Shown here piece after piece: positions 1-6,264 of a stretch of 22,772 bases of DNA. Position 1 is the stretch's first letter. Each line of letters opens with the position of its first letter. The DNA comes from a virus, in IMG/VR virus record IMGVR_UViG_3300045012_000027, positions 1 to 22,772 of that record; one strand, 5' to 3'. Made by a program: the position numbers and the translations under genes. A model generated the notes under the pieces. The model was given only the letters and a program-made list of their open reading frames with translations, did not search any database and was not told the origin of the DNA.

Positions 1-614
1 CGATCTTCTCGCCCGAAATGCCGACGGTGCCCTATCTTCGTAACAAGCTTCGTCGCATCAACAATATCCACGAAGGCATCGGGGATGCTTTCATTGACGA
101 ATATTTCAGGTTTATTGATTCGGATCCGACGGGCGCCGAGGATGATGATTTTGATCTGAGTTGGATTATCGACAAGGCGACAGAGGCAGTCTTGCGCGAT
201 GGCATCCGGTGCCTCTTGATCGATCCTTGGAACGAGGTCGAGCACGCGCGCGATCGGAACGAATCGATGACGGATTACATCGGGCGCGGTATTCGTATGC
301 TCAAGAGGTTTGCTAGGCAGTACGACGTTGCGGTGATCGTCGTCGCCCATCCGACCAAGGACATTGCTAAGGACGGGAAAAGCCGAGCGGTAAACCTATA
401 CGACATCGAGGGCTCGGCTCACTGGTTCAACAAGTGCGACCATGGGATCGTCATTGATCGCCCAAACTCCTATGCCGATGAGGCTGTGGTTCGAATTGCC
501 AAGGTTCGCTTCGAGGAGACTGGAGCCAAGGGCGAGGTAAAAATGAGTTACGACCGCGCCTCGTCAAAATATTTAACTTTGGATGGATCCACCGATGCCG
601 GCCAAATCACCTGA
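1..614 (+). CDS. DnaB/Twinkle-like replicative helicase, C-terminal part (5' partial)
   Basis: The frame is open to the left edge (first full codon at 3, reading IFSPEMPTV), so the gene starts outside the window; the ATG at 18 is probably internal. The visible part is a RecA-fold helicase C-terminal domain. A Walker B-like strand (IRCLLIDPWNEV, about residues 62-73 counted from the ATG) is followed by a strand ending in histidine (VAVIVVAHPTKD), the arrangement of DnaB_C/Twinkle helicases. A later segment (GSAHWFNKCDHGIVIDRPN) resembles the motif H4 region. The family unwinds DNA at the replication fork in ring form, and phage versions often carry a Toprim primase domain at the N terminus, which cannot be seen here. 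The Walker A motif lies upstream. The 3' end overlaps the next small gene. The fold is fairly secure; whether it is helicase only or primase-helicase is unknown. Confidence 0.8.
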   Translation, partial: IFSPEMPTVPYLRNKLRRINNIHEGIGDAFIDEYFRFIDSDPTGAEDDDFDLSWIIDKATEAVLRDGIRCLLIDPWNEVEHARDRNESMTDYIGRGIRMLKRFARQYDVAVIVVAHPTKDIAKDGKSRAVNLYDIEGSAHWFNKCDHGIVIDRPNSYADEAVVRIAKVRFEETGAKGEVKMSYDRASSKYLTLDGSTDAGQIT

Positions 615-807
615 AGCCTTGGAAAAGAAACGCCAGCGCCGCCGCGATCGAAGGGCTAAGCCAGAGCTGCTGCAGCTCAAGAAATCCGATCTACCGTGCT
701 ACAAGATCACGGCACGGCGGATGATGCCGAGGCTGCCGGAGAATATCAGCAAGGCTGACCTTCGTGCGATGCTGACGGAGGCTGTGAGAAATACGGTAGC
801 AACGTAA
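595..807 (+). CDS. Small basic phage protein, unknown function
   Basis: This 70-residue protein has a strongly basic N-terminal third (EKKRQRRRDRRAK, residues about 9-21) and a C-terminal helix (SKADLRAMLTEAVRNT). An ATG at 583 would add four residues. I prefer 595 because MPAKSPEALEKKR reads like the start of small phage proteins I have seen in alphaproteobacterial prophages, and neither start has a strong ribosome site. The gene overlaps the end of the helicase gene in another frame, which suggests co-transcription and coupled translation. The arginine/lysine patch could bind nucleic acid, but no catalytic motif is visible. I do not recognise a named family. Confidence 0.6.
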   Translation: MPAKSPEALEKKRQRRRDRRAKPELLQLKKSDLPCYKITARRMMPRLPENISKADLRAMLTEAVRNTVAT

Positions 808-816
808 AAATAACCG

Positions 817-845
817 TTGACATGGCGAAAATCGAGGATTAGAAA
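817..845 (+). promoter_or_regulatory. Candidate sigma-70-type promoter
   Basis: A perfect TTGACA (817-822) is followed after 17 bases by TAGAAA (840-845), four of six matches to the -10 consensus. It lies in the 81-base gap between two genes and 44 bases before the ATG at 889. It would start transcription near 852 and drive the downstream operon of ATGA-coupled small genes. The -35 match and spacing are good and the -10 is only fair, so this is a candidate. Confidence 0.45.
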
Positions 846-856
846 CGGGATTGTCG

Positions 857-871
857 GGGCCGCAGTGGCCC
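857..871 (+). promoter_or_regulatory. Small hairpin in the leader of the 889 gene
   Basis: GGGCC (857-861) and GGCCC (867-871) form a perfect 5-bp GC stem around the loop gcagt. It sits just downstream of the candidate start point and six bases before the ribosome site AAGGAGGA (878-885). It could be a short operator or an RNA hairpin. It is short enough to occur by chance in GC-rich DNA. Confidence 0.25.
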
Positions 872-888
872 GCTCCAAGGAGGACTAA

Positions 889-1092
889 ATGAACCCATCA
901 CCGCGAACTTTGGAACAGGTTAAGGAAAGCGTCGCCAACGCCCGCAAGGCTGGGTCGGCAGACCAGTTTATCTCCCTGCTGATTAAGTATGGCAATGTGA
1001 CGCCGGAAGCGTATCGCTACCTCGAAACCTTCCGGAAGGAATGCCCCCGCTGCGGTCTGCTCAATGGCCATCGCTATCCGTGTGCGTCATGA
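889..1092 (+). CDS. Small phage protein with one CxxC pair
   Basis: This 67-residue protein begins behind an excellent ribosome site (AAGGAGGA at 878-885), the strongest on the plus strand in this part of the window, fitting the first gene of an operon. The N-terminal two thirds look helical (TLEQVKESVANARKAG). The C terminus carries CPRCGLLNGHRYPC, a possible half zinc ribbon (Cys-x2-Cys, His, Cys). Its stop codon overlaps the next start (ATGA at 1089-1092), so translation is probably coupled. I do not recognise a family and infer nothing beyond possible metal binding. Confidence 0.7.
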   Translation: MNPSPRTLEQVKESVANARKAGSADQFISLLIKYGNVTPEAYRYLETFRKECPRCGLLNGHRYPCAS

Positions 1093-1292
1093 ACAATATT
1101 TTCACTACGACAGACACCGAGCTTTTCATGGAAGCGCTGTTCGGTCCTCCGCAGCACGATGCTCACATGCGCGCATGGAGATGGCATGAGATGATGGTGC
1201 ATGCCGACCCTAGTTATCTGTCCAAGGTCGCCGCCCGCCAAGCGTGGAAGCGCGCCGTGGGGATCGGGCAGGAAGGACTGTGCCGAGCATGA
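1089..1292 (+). CDS. Small hypothetical phage protein
   Basis: A 67-residue protein whose ATG at 1089 overlaps the stop of the previous gene in the ATGA pattern; a longer open frame from 1041 lies inside the upstream gene and is less likely. The sequence is rich in Met, His and Trp (MRAWRWHEMMVHADPSYL) and looks helical, ending in a basic stretch (AARQAWKRAV). There is no recognisable domain, signal peptide or membrane segment. The support is its place in a chain of ATGA-coupled genes running from 889 to 2266. Confidence 0.6.
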   Translation: MNNIFTTTDTELFMEALFGPPQHDAHMRAWRWHEMMVHADPSYLSKVAARQAWKRAVGIGQEGLCRA

Positions 1293-1480
1293 GCACATCC
1301 GTAGCAATTCGCGTGGCCGAGCTCGCCTACGAGGCGGAGAAGCGCAACGCCAAGGTTCTAGGACATGACGGACTAGACGTCGCCATGCTCAGCTTTGGTG
1401 CCTTTTGTGATACGCTGCTGCTGGCATATTCGAGTGATCGGCCGGCGGTAGAGCCGCGGTTTCGGAGGTTGATGCGATGA
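1289..1480 (+). CDS. Small hypothetical phage protein
   Basis: A 63-residue protein starting at ATG 1289, overlapping the preceding stop by four bases; the same frame is open further upstream but the coupled start fits the operon. It has a helical alanine-rich N terminus (VAIRVAELAYEAEKRNAKV), a more hydrophobic middle (MLSFGAFCDTLLLAY) and a basic tail (EPRFRRLMR). The hydrophobic stretch is interrupted by Asp and is not a convincing membrane segment. Function unknown. Confidence 0.55.
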   Translation: MSTSVAIRVAELAYEAEKRNAKVLGHDGLDVAMLSFGAFCDTLLLAYSSDRPAVEPRFRRLMR

Positions 1481-1869
1481 TCGACGCCGGGGAATGCTGG
1501 AAGTGCAAATGCCAAATTTGGCTGCCAGACGAACTTTATCACGCTGCCAAGGCGAGTTCGTCGATATCCATTCATTGCGGTTACGGTCATGCTGGCGTGT
1601 TCCGTGACGGTCCTACGGAAGCCGATAAGCTGCGTCAGGAGCGTGACCGGTTGGCGCAGCAAATTGCCTACAAGGACGATAGGATTAAGGGTCTGAAGGA
1701 TGAGCTTGCCATGACCGAGCGACAGCGCGCGGCCGCTAGGGGTCAGGTGACCAAGATTAGGAACCGTGTCGGCCATGGTGTTTGCCCGTGCTGTACCCGC
1801 TCATTCGAAAATCTTGCTCGACACATGAACAGCAAACATCCGGAGTTTCACGCGGAGGCCGCCGAATGA
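1477..1869 (+). CDS. Phage zinc-finger protein (N-terminal ribbon, coiled coil, C-terminal CCHH finger)
   Basis: This 130-residue protein has three visible parts. The N terminus carries CWKC (C7, C10) and later HCGYGH (C34, H38), a ribbon often written CxxC...CPxGH in this phage family. Residues 47-90 are a charged heptad-like helix (EADKLRQERDRLAQQ), likely a coiled coil. The C terminus holds CPCCTRSFENLARHMNSKH (C103, C106, H116, H121), a classical C2H2-type finger. I recognise this layout from many alphaproteobacterial prophages, where its function is not established; nucleic-acid or protein binding is the reasonable inference. The start overlaps the previous stop (ATGA), and the stop overlaps the HTH gene. 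Confidence 0.8.
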   Translation: MIDAGECWKCKCQIWLPDELYHAAKASSSISIHCGYGHAGVFRDGPTEADKLRQERDRLAQQIAYKDDRIKGLKDELAMTERQRAAARGQVTKIRNRVGHGVCPCCTRSFENLARHMNSKHPEFHAEAAE

Positions 1870-2150
1870 ACCGCGAACCGCGCGCAACTCTGCCCGCCAG
1901 AGAATTCAGACGGATTCGGCAGCATCTCGATTTGACCATGGATTCGTTCGCAATCGAGTTGGGATACGAGGGCAACCTGAGTTCTAACCGGACGACGATG
2001 AAGAGGTTCGAGACTGGCGAGCGGCCGATACCTTTGGCCGTCGCAAAGCTGGCTTGGCTGCTGGCGCGACACGGTCTGCCGGCAGGAGGTTGGCCTTCTG
2101 GGCTTGAGGCTGTGCTGCAGGAAGATGACAAGACGGGGGCGACGGCATGA
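1866..2150 (+). CDS. Cro/C1-like helix-turn-helix DNA-binding protein
   Basis: The 94-residue protein contains an XRE-type helix-turn-helix in about residues 12-65: FRRIRQHLDLTMDSFAIELG supplies the first helices and the next part (RTTMKRFETGERPIPLAVAK) matches the recognition-helix region and following helix of Cro/C1 proteins. It has no extra effector domain, typical of small phage regulators or antirepressor-like adaptors. It probably binds phage or host promoter DNA as a dimer, but its targets cannot be read from the sequence. The ATG overlaps the zinc-finger gene stop (ATGA), so it belongs to the same operon. It is not next to the divergent dyad region at 13 kb, so I do not link the two. 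Confidence 0.75.
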   Translation: MNREPRATLPAREFRRIRQHLDLTMDSFAIELGYEGNLSSNRTTMKRFETGERPIPLAVAKLAWLLARHGLPAGGWPSGLEAVLQEDDKTGATA

Positions 2151-2266
2151 AAGTCTATTTCGCCGTCATTCTCACGCTTATCGCTTGGGCCTATTTCAGT
2201 GAATACGTGGACGAGCATGCGATTCACTTTCCTATTTGCCGAGATGGAAGATGTGGAGCGAAATAA
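2147..2266 (+). CDS. 39-residue single-pass membrane or secreted miniprotein
   Basis: A short frame starts at ATG 2147, overlapping the HTH gene stop (ATGA), and stops at 2264-2266, one base before the next ATG. It encodes MKVYFAVILTLIAWAYFSEY and then a polar tail with two cysteines (CRDGRC). Residues 4-18 are hydrophobic after a single Lys, so it may be a membrane anchor or uncleaved signal sequence. The precise fit between two genes supports reality. It is too short to assign a function; the Cys pair could form a disulphide if the tail is periplasmic. Confidence 0.5.
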   Translation: MKVYFAVILTLIAWAYFSEYVDEHAIHFPICRDGRCGAK

Positions 2267-2267
2267 G

Positions 2268-2558
2268 ATGACCAACGAAGTTTCCGCCTCGTCCTCCCCT
2301 GATACCAGACCTCTATTGGTCCTCTGCGAGGCTTGCGGAAGTGAAGGCCGCCTTCTGACCAGCGATGGCGGCCCATACGACACCGACAATGGTCCATGTC
2401 CGTATTGCTCGGGAACGGGCTTGGCGCTTGTCGAGAGCGAGCCAGTTACCTTGGAGGACTTAGGCGTCGTTCCGCATGGCGGACCGACAGAGGCGCACCC
2501 AGATCGCCCTTACTGCAAGCCCGATCAATCGTGCTGCGACTTTTGCTGCGGGAATTAG
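2268..2558 (+). CDS. DnaJ-type zinc-ribbon phage protein
   Basis: The 96-residue protein starts at ATG 2268, one base after the previous stop. It carries CEACGSEG (about residues 20-27) and CPYCSGTG (about 44-51), two CxxCxGxG repeats like the zinc-binding elements of the DnaJ central domain. A second cluster near the C terminus (CCDFCC) follows CKPDQS. Two such repeats form one zinc site in DnaJ; here they are probably a free-standing ribbon without a J domain. Similar small proteins are common in phage early regions with unknown roles. Its stop is two bases before the next ATG. Confidence 0.7.
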   Translation: MTNEVSASSSPDTRPLLVLCEACGSEGRLLTSDGGPYDTDNGPCPYCSGTGLALVESEPVTLEDLGVVPHGGPTEAHPDRPYCKPDQSCCDFCCGN

Positions 2559-2560
2559 CC

Positions 2561-3013
2561 ATGAGCAACTATCCATATCACGGTGAGGATTTCTGCATCA
2601 CGCACGGACGCGAGTTCATGCGCTCTCAGATGGGTAATCCTATTCCGTTTTGCCAAGCATGCGAGGATGAAAGGGCAGTCGAGCCATCGGCTGAGTCCGG
2701 TGCTGCCCAATCAACGGTTTTGACGCACGAGCCGGTCGGCTGGCGTGTCAAATATGGAAATGGTGATTGGGTTTTCTATTACAGCGACCCGCACAAAACG
2801 AACGAAGACAAGAGCGATTGGACGGCTGTCGAACCGCTCTACGCCGCCCTAGCGCCCGGCAATGGCGCGGTGGAGACTGCTGAGGAAATGCGCAAGACCG
2901 CGCGAGAATTACGCGAAGGTGGCGGCTGTAATGCGATTGAGCAGGCTATCAGGTGGGAGCGAAAAGCCGATGCGATCGCCCCGCTTCCCGCAACTCAGGG
3001 AGACGGGGAATGA
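2561..3013 (+). CDS. Phage hypothetical protein with CxxC and an EPVGW...EPLYA element
   Basis: A 150-residue protein. The N terminus has two Cys/His features (CITHGREF, then CQACEDE) that could bind metal. The middle contains EPVGWRVKYGNGDW followed by WTAVEPLYAAL, a layout I associate with small phage proteins beginning with EPVAWR and ending in PLYA; the function of that family is unknown to me. The C-terminal third is helical and charged (AEEMRKTARELREGG). The end overlaps the DUF1643 gene (ATGA at 3010-3013). The start at 2561 is chosen because it directly follows the previous stop; the same frame is open upstream but runs over the preceding gene. Confidence 0.65.
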   Translation: MSNYPYHGEDFCITHGREFMRSQMGNPIPFCQACEDERAVEPSAESGAAQSTVLTHEPVGWRVKYGNGDWVFYYSDPHKTNEDKSDWTAVEPLYAALAPGNGAVETAEEMRKTARELREGGGCNAIEQAIRWERKADAIAPLPATQGDGE

Positions 3014-3567
3014 GCGAGTACGTCTCGAAAGGCGCTTCGATCTCGCCCTGCGGTAAATATCGCTTCTCGCTTTGGCGGGAGTGGCGAGGCGTAGCGACCA
3101 AGGAAAACTGGCGCTGGTACGGCGACAAGGATGGCAACGGGGCGGAACTTGGCGATCCGCTGTCATGCGTCTTTGTGATGTTGAATCCGTCAACGGCCGA
3201 TGCAGATCAGGACGACCCGACAATACGCCGCTGCGTCAGCTTCGCCAAGGCGATGAAATTTGATCGCGTCGAAGTCGTCAACCTTTACGCCTATCGCGCG
3301 ACCGACCCGAAAGACCTTTTTGCGGCTGGCGAAGCCATGCACCACCACAAAAACCAAGAGTACGTCGAACGCGCGGCGCGTGATTCTGGCATCATCATTT
3401 GTGCGTGGGGCGCTCACGGCGAGGAATTTCAGGCCGAGACGGTGCGCGGATGGATGCACACCAAGCAGCATTTCGCGCTCGGCTTCACGAAGTCGGGCCA
3501 GCCGAAACATCCCCTTTACCTGCCGAGCACCGCCGCACCAATTCCAATGGATCGAGGCCGCCCATGA
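3010..3567 (+). CDS. DUF1643 family protein
   Basis: The 185-residue protein shows the core of DUF1643: CVFVMLNPSTADADQDDPTI, then CVSFAKAMKFDRVEVVNLYA and YRATDPKDL, and further on IIICAWGAHG and a late HPLYLP. The family is widespread in bacteria and phages and has no firmly established activity that I know of; the conserved Asn-Pro-Ser and Asp residues suggest an enzyme. Length is normal for the family and the protein looks complete. It is translationally coupled to the preceding gene by an ATGA overlap. The longer upstream extension of the frame lies in the preceding gene and is not needed. Confidence 0.85.
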   Translation: MSEYVSKGASISPCGKYRFSLWREWRGVATKENWRWYGDKDGNGAELGDPLSCVFVMLNPSTADADQDDPTIRRCVSFAKAMKFDRVEVVNLYAYRATDPKDLFAAGEAMHHHKNQEYVERAARDSGIIICAWGAHGEEFQAETVRGWMHTKQHFALGFTKSGQPKHPLYLPSTAAPIPMDRGRP

Positions 3568-3602
3568 CAGACGCAATGCAGGTGAAAGAGGCGCTGCTAT
3601 GA
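3564..3602 (+). CDS. Possible 12-residue leader peptide
   Basis: ATG 3564 overlaps the DUF1643 stop (ATGA at 3564-3567) and opens a 12-codon frame, MTDAMQVKEALL, whose stop in turn overlaps the next ATG (3599-3602, ATGA). The double four-base overlap keeps the coupled-gene pattern unbroken. It could be a translated linker that hands ribosomes to the 3599 gene, or the remnant of a longer gene. A 12-residue product cannot be supported on composition alone. Confidence 0.25.
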   Translation: MTDAMQVKEALL

Positions 3603-3817
3603 AATTTGGCGCAACTGGAAAATTCCCCGATGGGATGCTTGGTCCAGATGACGAAGGTGCCCTTCAGGTGGGCGTTGCCCACGATAGCAACGGCACCGTC
3701 ATACTGAACTTCGGAAAGGAAGTTTCATGGATCGGGATGCCTGCTGAGCAGGCGATCAACTTCGCCAAACTGATTCTGCGCCATGCCGGCGCTAAGAAAG
3801 TGGAGATTACGCTGTGA
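3599..3817 (+). CDS. Small hypothetical phage protein
   Basis: A 72-residue protein starting at ATG 3599 with ATGA overlap. The order is polar/glycine-rich N terminus (KFGATGKFPDGMLGPDDEG), two short beta strands (ALQVGVAH, GTVILNFG), then SWIGMPAEQAINFAKLIL, which looks like a helix. This resembles small alpha/beta phage proteins with a GMP-type turn before a helix. No catalytic motif is seen. It has GTG stop-start coupling with the HAD gene (gtgagc at 3814 overlaps its stop). Confidence 0.6.
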   Translation: MKFGATGKFPDGMLGPDDEGALQVGVAHDSNGTVILNFGKEVSWIGMPAEQAINFAKLILRHAGAKKVEITL

Positions 3818-4884
3818 GCAAAATCGACGAGATCGAAAAGCGCATCAACGCGGGCGACAATATCACAATCGAACCGGACGGAACGGTACGCGATATGACC
3901 GCAGAAGAAGTCGCCAGTCGCGAAGCAGATGAAGCCCGCGCAAAGGAAAAGGTTTCAGCGAAGACACGCAAGCCAATCCTTTGCCTCGATTTCGACGGCG
4001 TAATCCACAGCTATTCGAGCGGATGGAAAGGGGCAGACGTGATTCCCGATCCGCCGGTCGAAGGGGCAATCGCCTTCATGCTTGGCGCGATCGAACATTT
4101 CAACGTGGTGATATTCAGCTCCCGCTCTAACCAGCGGGGCGGCCTGAAAGCTATGCAGAATTGGCTCCGCGAGCATGCCGGTGCGACTTGGTACGAATCG
4201 CCAGCGGGGCCGGGACTTGAAGATATTCGTTTCGTTACCGAAAAACCTGCCGCGCTAGTCACCATAGATGACCGAGTGATCACATTTGACGGTACATGGC
4301 CGTCGATGGAAACCCTCAAAGGCTTCCAGCCTTGGAACAAACGCGCCCGCGCCCCATCCCCCGCCGCGCTGGACCCAGTGACGGTGGAGGCGTGCGCGAA
4401 AGCCGCTGGTGGGGCTAGATCACAAGGCGGACGATTAGTAGCCGAAGCAATCCGCGCTCTTCTCTCCCATCCCGCCCCCACCGGCAATGCGCCGGAGCCG
4501 GTAGCGCTAGAGTACGCTAGCACAAATAAAATTGCCGCGTGCCGGTGTGGTTTGTTCCCAAGTGTCTATGGCGACGGCGCAAAGCCAGATGATGGCTACC
4601 GCTCCCTTTGGTGTCAAACGTGCATGGTTCACGTCACTAAAATGATGCCCAACGAGCGCGAGGTCATCGACCACTGGAACGAATTACGCGAACAGGAGCA
4701 CGCTGCGCTCTACGCCGCCCCGGCCAGCAATCCCCAAGAGGGGATGACGCCTCTGCAAAAGCGCATGAACTCAGGCGGCCCGTTTGGTGGTGAGGATGTT
4801 GCGGTCAAGCCCGCCGAAGTCATCACCGATGCAATTTCCGAGATATCCACTCTGCGAGCAAGCCTCGTCACGCGCCCAGACTGA
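3814..4884 (+). CDS. HAD-family phosphatase fused to a Lar-like zinc domain
   Basis: This 356-residue protein starts with GTG at 3814, overlapping the previous stop (GTGA). Residues 54-176 form a HAD phosphatase core: motif I LCLDFDGVIHS (D59, D61), motif II VVIFSSRS (S102/S103), and VTIDDRVITF (D152, D153) as the acidic motif. The pattern matches phage HAD proteins related to polynucleotide-kinase phosphatase domains; substrate unknown. Residues 241-292 resemble the Lar restriction-alleviation family: ACRCG (C243, C245), LWCQTC (C267, C270), then EVIDHWNELRE. Between them is a Pro/Ala-rich linker. Lar proteins counter host restriction in Rac prophage; activity here is inference. The C-terminal 60 residues are unassigned. 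The HAD part is secure, the Lar-like part moderate. Confidence 0.8.
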   Translation: MSKIDEIEKRINAGDNITIEPDGTVRDMTAEEVASREADEARAKEKVSAKTRKPILCLDFDGVIHSYSSGWKGADVIPDPPVEGAIAFMLGAIEHFNVVIFSSRSNQRGGLKAMQNWLREHAGATWYESPAGPGLEDIRFVTEKPAALVTIDDRVITFDGTWPSMETLKGFQPWNKRARAPSPAALDPVTVEACAKAAGGARSQGGRLVAEAIRALLSHPAPTGNAPEPVALEYASTNKIAACRCGLFPSVYGDGAKPDDGYRSLWCQTCMVHVTKMMPNEREVIDHWNELREQEHAALYAAPASNPQEGMTPLQKRMNSGGPFGGEDVAVKPAEVITDAISEISTLRASLVTRPD

Positions 4885-4910
4885 TTTTGACGCACAGAAT
4901 AGGAAATATC

Positions 4911-5162
4911 ATGCCAGGACTCGAAAATATGTGGTTTTGCAAGGCATCCGTTCTTCAAGACGAAGCTGATCAGGTCGTGAAGCGTGCCCTGTACGCGGCT
5001 GGATGGAAGCACACCAGTCAAACTCCAACTCATCGATGGATGTGGCAAAAAGAGCTTGATGGATGCCGCTATAGCGTGCCCCAAGAAATCGCTGCCGACA
5101 TCCAAGAGCACGCTGATCGGCGAGATTATTTCAACAAGTATCCAGACGAATTGAGCGATTGA
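4911..5162 (+). CDS. Small hypothetical phage protein
   Basis: An 83-residue protein. I start it at ATG 4911 because AGGAA (4901-4905) lies five bases upstream; a TTG at 4887 in the same frame would add eight residues. The sequence has an early WFCKASVL strand, a helix (DEADQVVKRALYAAGWKH), aromatic residues (HRWMWQKELDG) and an acidic C terminus rich in Asp/Tyr. There is no metal-binding motif or membrane segment. It is separated by 26 bases from the HAD gene and by 55 bases from the next gene. Function unknown. Confidence 0.6.
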   Translation: MPGLENMWFCKASVLQDEADQVVKRALYAAGWKHTSQTPTHRWMWQKELDGCRYSVPQEIAADIQEHADRRDYFNKYPDELSD

Positions 5163-5217
5163 CTCCTCGTATCTTCGCATCACCGTGCCGAAACCCCTAT
5201 AAATAAAGGAGATTGAG

Positions 5218-5511
5218 ATGGACGAGAAGCGCCAGCAAGTTACCGATCAGTGTCGCGTCGTCGCTCACCTCGCCAAAGCGATTTGGGAGGTCTACAGCGA
5301 CAAGGCCAAAATTTTCGCGTCCGACTCAAAAGGTCCAGATGACATCGTGGATCTCGTCGGTAAGTGGTCTCACGGCCATATGGAAACGCTCGGCGACATT
5401 CTGAACGGAATGGATGCTGTTGACGAAGAGGACGAGTGGACTGATCCGATTTTCGAGAAAGCCAAAGCTCTGTTTCCACAGGAAAACGCGGCGAGGATGG
5501 TGGCCCATTGA
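5218..5511 (+). CDS. Small acidic helical phage protein
   Basis: The 97-residue protein follows a clear ribosome site (AAAGGAGA, 5205-5212) at good distance from ATG 5218. It is mostly helical and acidic (DQCRVVAHLAKAIWEVY; GMDAVDEEDEWTD), ending in a basic/hydrophobic tail. The 55-base gap upstream contains nothing else I can name. Its stop (TGA 5509-5511) overlaps a TTG that may start the methyltransferase fragment. I recognise no family. Confidence 0.65.
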   Translation: MDEKRQQVTDQCRVVAHLAKAIWEVYSDKAKIFASDSKGPDDIVDLVGKWSHGHMETLGDILNGMDAVDEEDEWTDPIFEKAKALFPQENAARMVAH

Positions 5512-5810
5512 TAATGAGTTCTGTGATTTACATGAGATCAATGCACGGCAGAGCAATTCACCCGACCGAGAAGCCATCCGATTTGCTCGAGATCCTAATT
5601 CGTACATCTTGCCCGCCCTACGGCATTGTTGGCGACCTATTCGCGGGATCTGGCGCTGCAGGTGAAGCCGCAATGCGCGCTGGTCGACGCTATGCCGGAT
5701 GCGAGATCGACGCCGAAATGGCGGCAAGAGCCAATGCGCGCCTGTCGGCTATGTTGCCCTTCGGCCCTATGTCTCCGGCGAACCGGGCCGAAAAAGAACG
5801 GCAATCATAA
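5508..5810 (+). CDS. DNA methyltransferase C-terminal half, catalytic part missing
   Basis: About 100 residues from TTG 5508 (overlapping the previous stop) or 98 from ATG 5514. It reads HPTEKPSDLLEILIRTS, then GIVGDLFAGSGAAGEAAMRA, then GRRYAGCEIDAEMAARAN. These are the HPTEKP element, the SAM-binding FxGxG motif I and the following acidic strand of N6-adenine/N4-cytosine methylases in which the DPPY motif comes first. The DPPY catalytic motif and target-recognition part, which should lie upstream, are absent, and the adjacent genes at 4911 and 5218 do not supply them. It may be a decayed gene, a non-catalytic SAM-binding protein, or one half of a split enzyme. The domain call is secure; activity is doubtful. 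Confidence 0.75.
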   Translation: MIMSSVIYMRSMHGRAIHPTEKPSDLLEILIRTSCPPYGIVGDLFAGSGAAGEAAMRAGRRYAGCEIDAEMAARANARLSAMLPFGPMSPANRAEKERQS

Positions 5811-5835
5811 TTTGCAAAAAATAGCATTCCAGAGT

Positions 5836-5848
5836 ATTTGTGCCAAAT
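5836..5848 (+). promoter_or_regulatory. Short inverted repeat upstream of the small-terminase candidate
   Basis: ATTTG (5836-5840) and CAAAT (5844-5848) form a perfect dyad with three central bases in an AT-rich 67-base gap. The dyad contains TGTGCCA (5839-5845), which recurs at 6247-6253 and 6259-6265, just after the small-terminase candidate. It could be an operator or part of a packaging recognition region. The support is only the recurrence and position. Confidence 0.25.
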
Positions 5849-5877
5849 GAGCACAATCCATTTAACAGCAAATTCAA

Positions 5878-6225
5878 ATGGTTGACGAGAAAAATAGCGA
5901 CAGGGCCGGTAAGCTTAGGCGCGGTGGCCGAAAGCTGGGAACGCCAAACAAGAAATCACCGGCCGTCACGAAGGCGATCAAGTTCATCGTCCGCAAGTCT
6001 CTCAAGCAAATCCCAGATAACCAGCTATTTGAAGGCGATAGCTACGATTTTCTGGTCGTTATTTATAAGGACATGCGCCAGCCATTTCAGACCAGAATGG
6101 ACGCGGCGCGCGCGGCGATCAACCACGAACGGCCGCGGCTTCAATCCTCGACGGTGCAGCATTCCGGCACGTTGACGCTGGAATCTCTTGTGACTGAGGC
6201 GATAAAGAACCCTCCGAGCGAATAA
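5878..6225 (+). CDS. Terminase small subunit-like protein (candidate)
   Basis: The 115-residue protein begins with a basic GRKLGTPNKK-type segment (RRGGRKLGTPNKKSPAVTKA, residues 14-33), characteristic of a family of phage small-terminase proteins that start with GRPxGxPNK. The C-terminal part QTRMDAARAAINHERPRLQS matches the family pattern of a helix with R-x-DAA followed by Y/H-E-x-PRL, then a beta-like tail (STVQHSGTLTLESL). Small terminases bind the packaging site on phage DNA and present it to the large subunit. The large terminase lies 1.7 kb downstream with six small genes between, which is looser than usual. Another frame covers the same region from 5840 but has poor protein character. 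Confidence 0.65.
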   Translation: MVDEKNSDRAGKLRRGGRKLGTPNKKSPAVTKAIKFIVRKSLKQIPDNQLFEGDSYDFLVVIYKDMRQPFQTRMDAARAAINHERPRLQSSTVQHSGTLTLESLVTEAIKNPPSE

Positions 6226-6259
6226 TTATTGTACCGAACGAATTTCTGTGCCAATAATT
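6224..6259 (+). promoter_or_regulatory. Inverted repeat with two TGTGCCA copies
   Basis: AATTATTG (6224-6231) and CAATAATT (6252-6259) are a perfect 8-bp inverted repeat separated by 20 bases. TGTGCCA occurs at 6247-6253 and again at 6259-6265, twelve bases apart, the second ending on the ATG of the next gene. It lies in the 39-base gap after the small-terminase candidate. Possible uses are a regulator operator, a packaging-related site or a weak hairpin; there is no T run to make a terminator. Confidence 0.3.
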
Positions 6260-6264
6260 GTGCC

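Noticed and set aside
5198-5203. TATAAA as a -10 box upstream of the 5218 gene
   Set aside because: It would place the RNA start at about the ribosome site (5205-5212), and no -35 is visible at the right distance.
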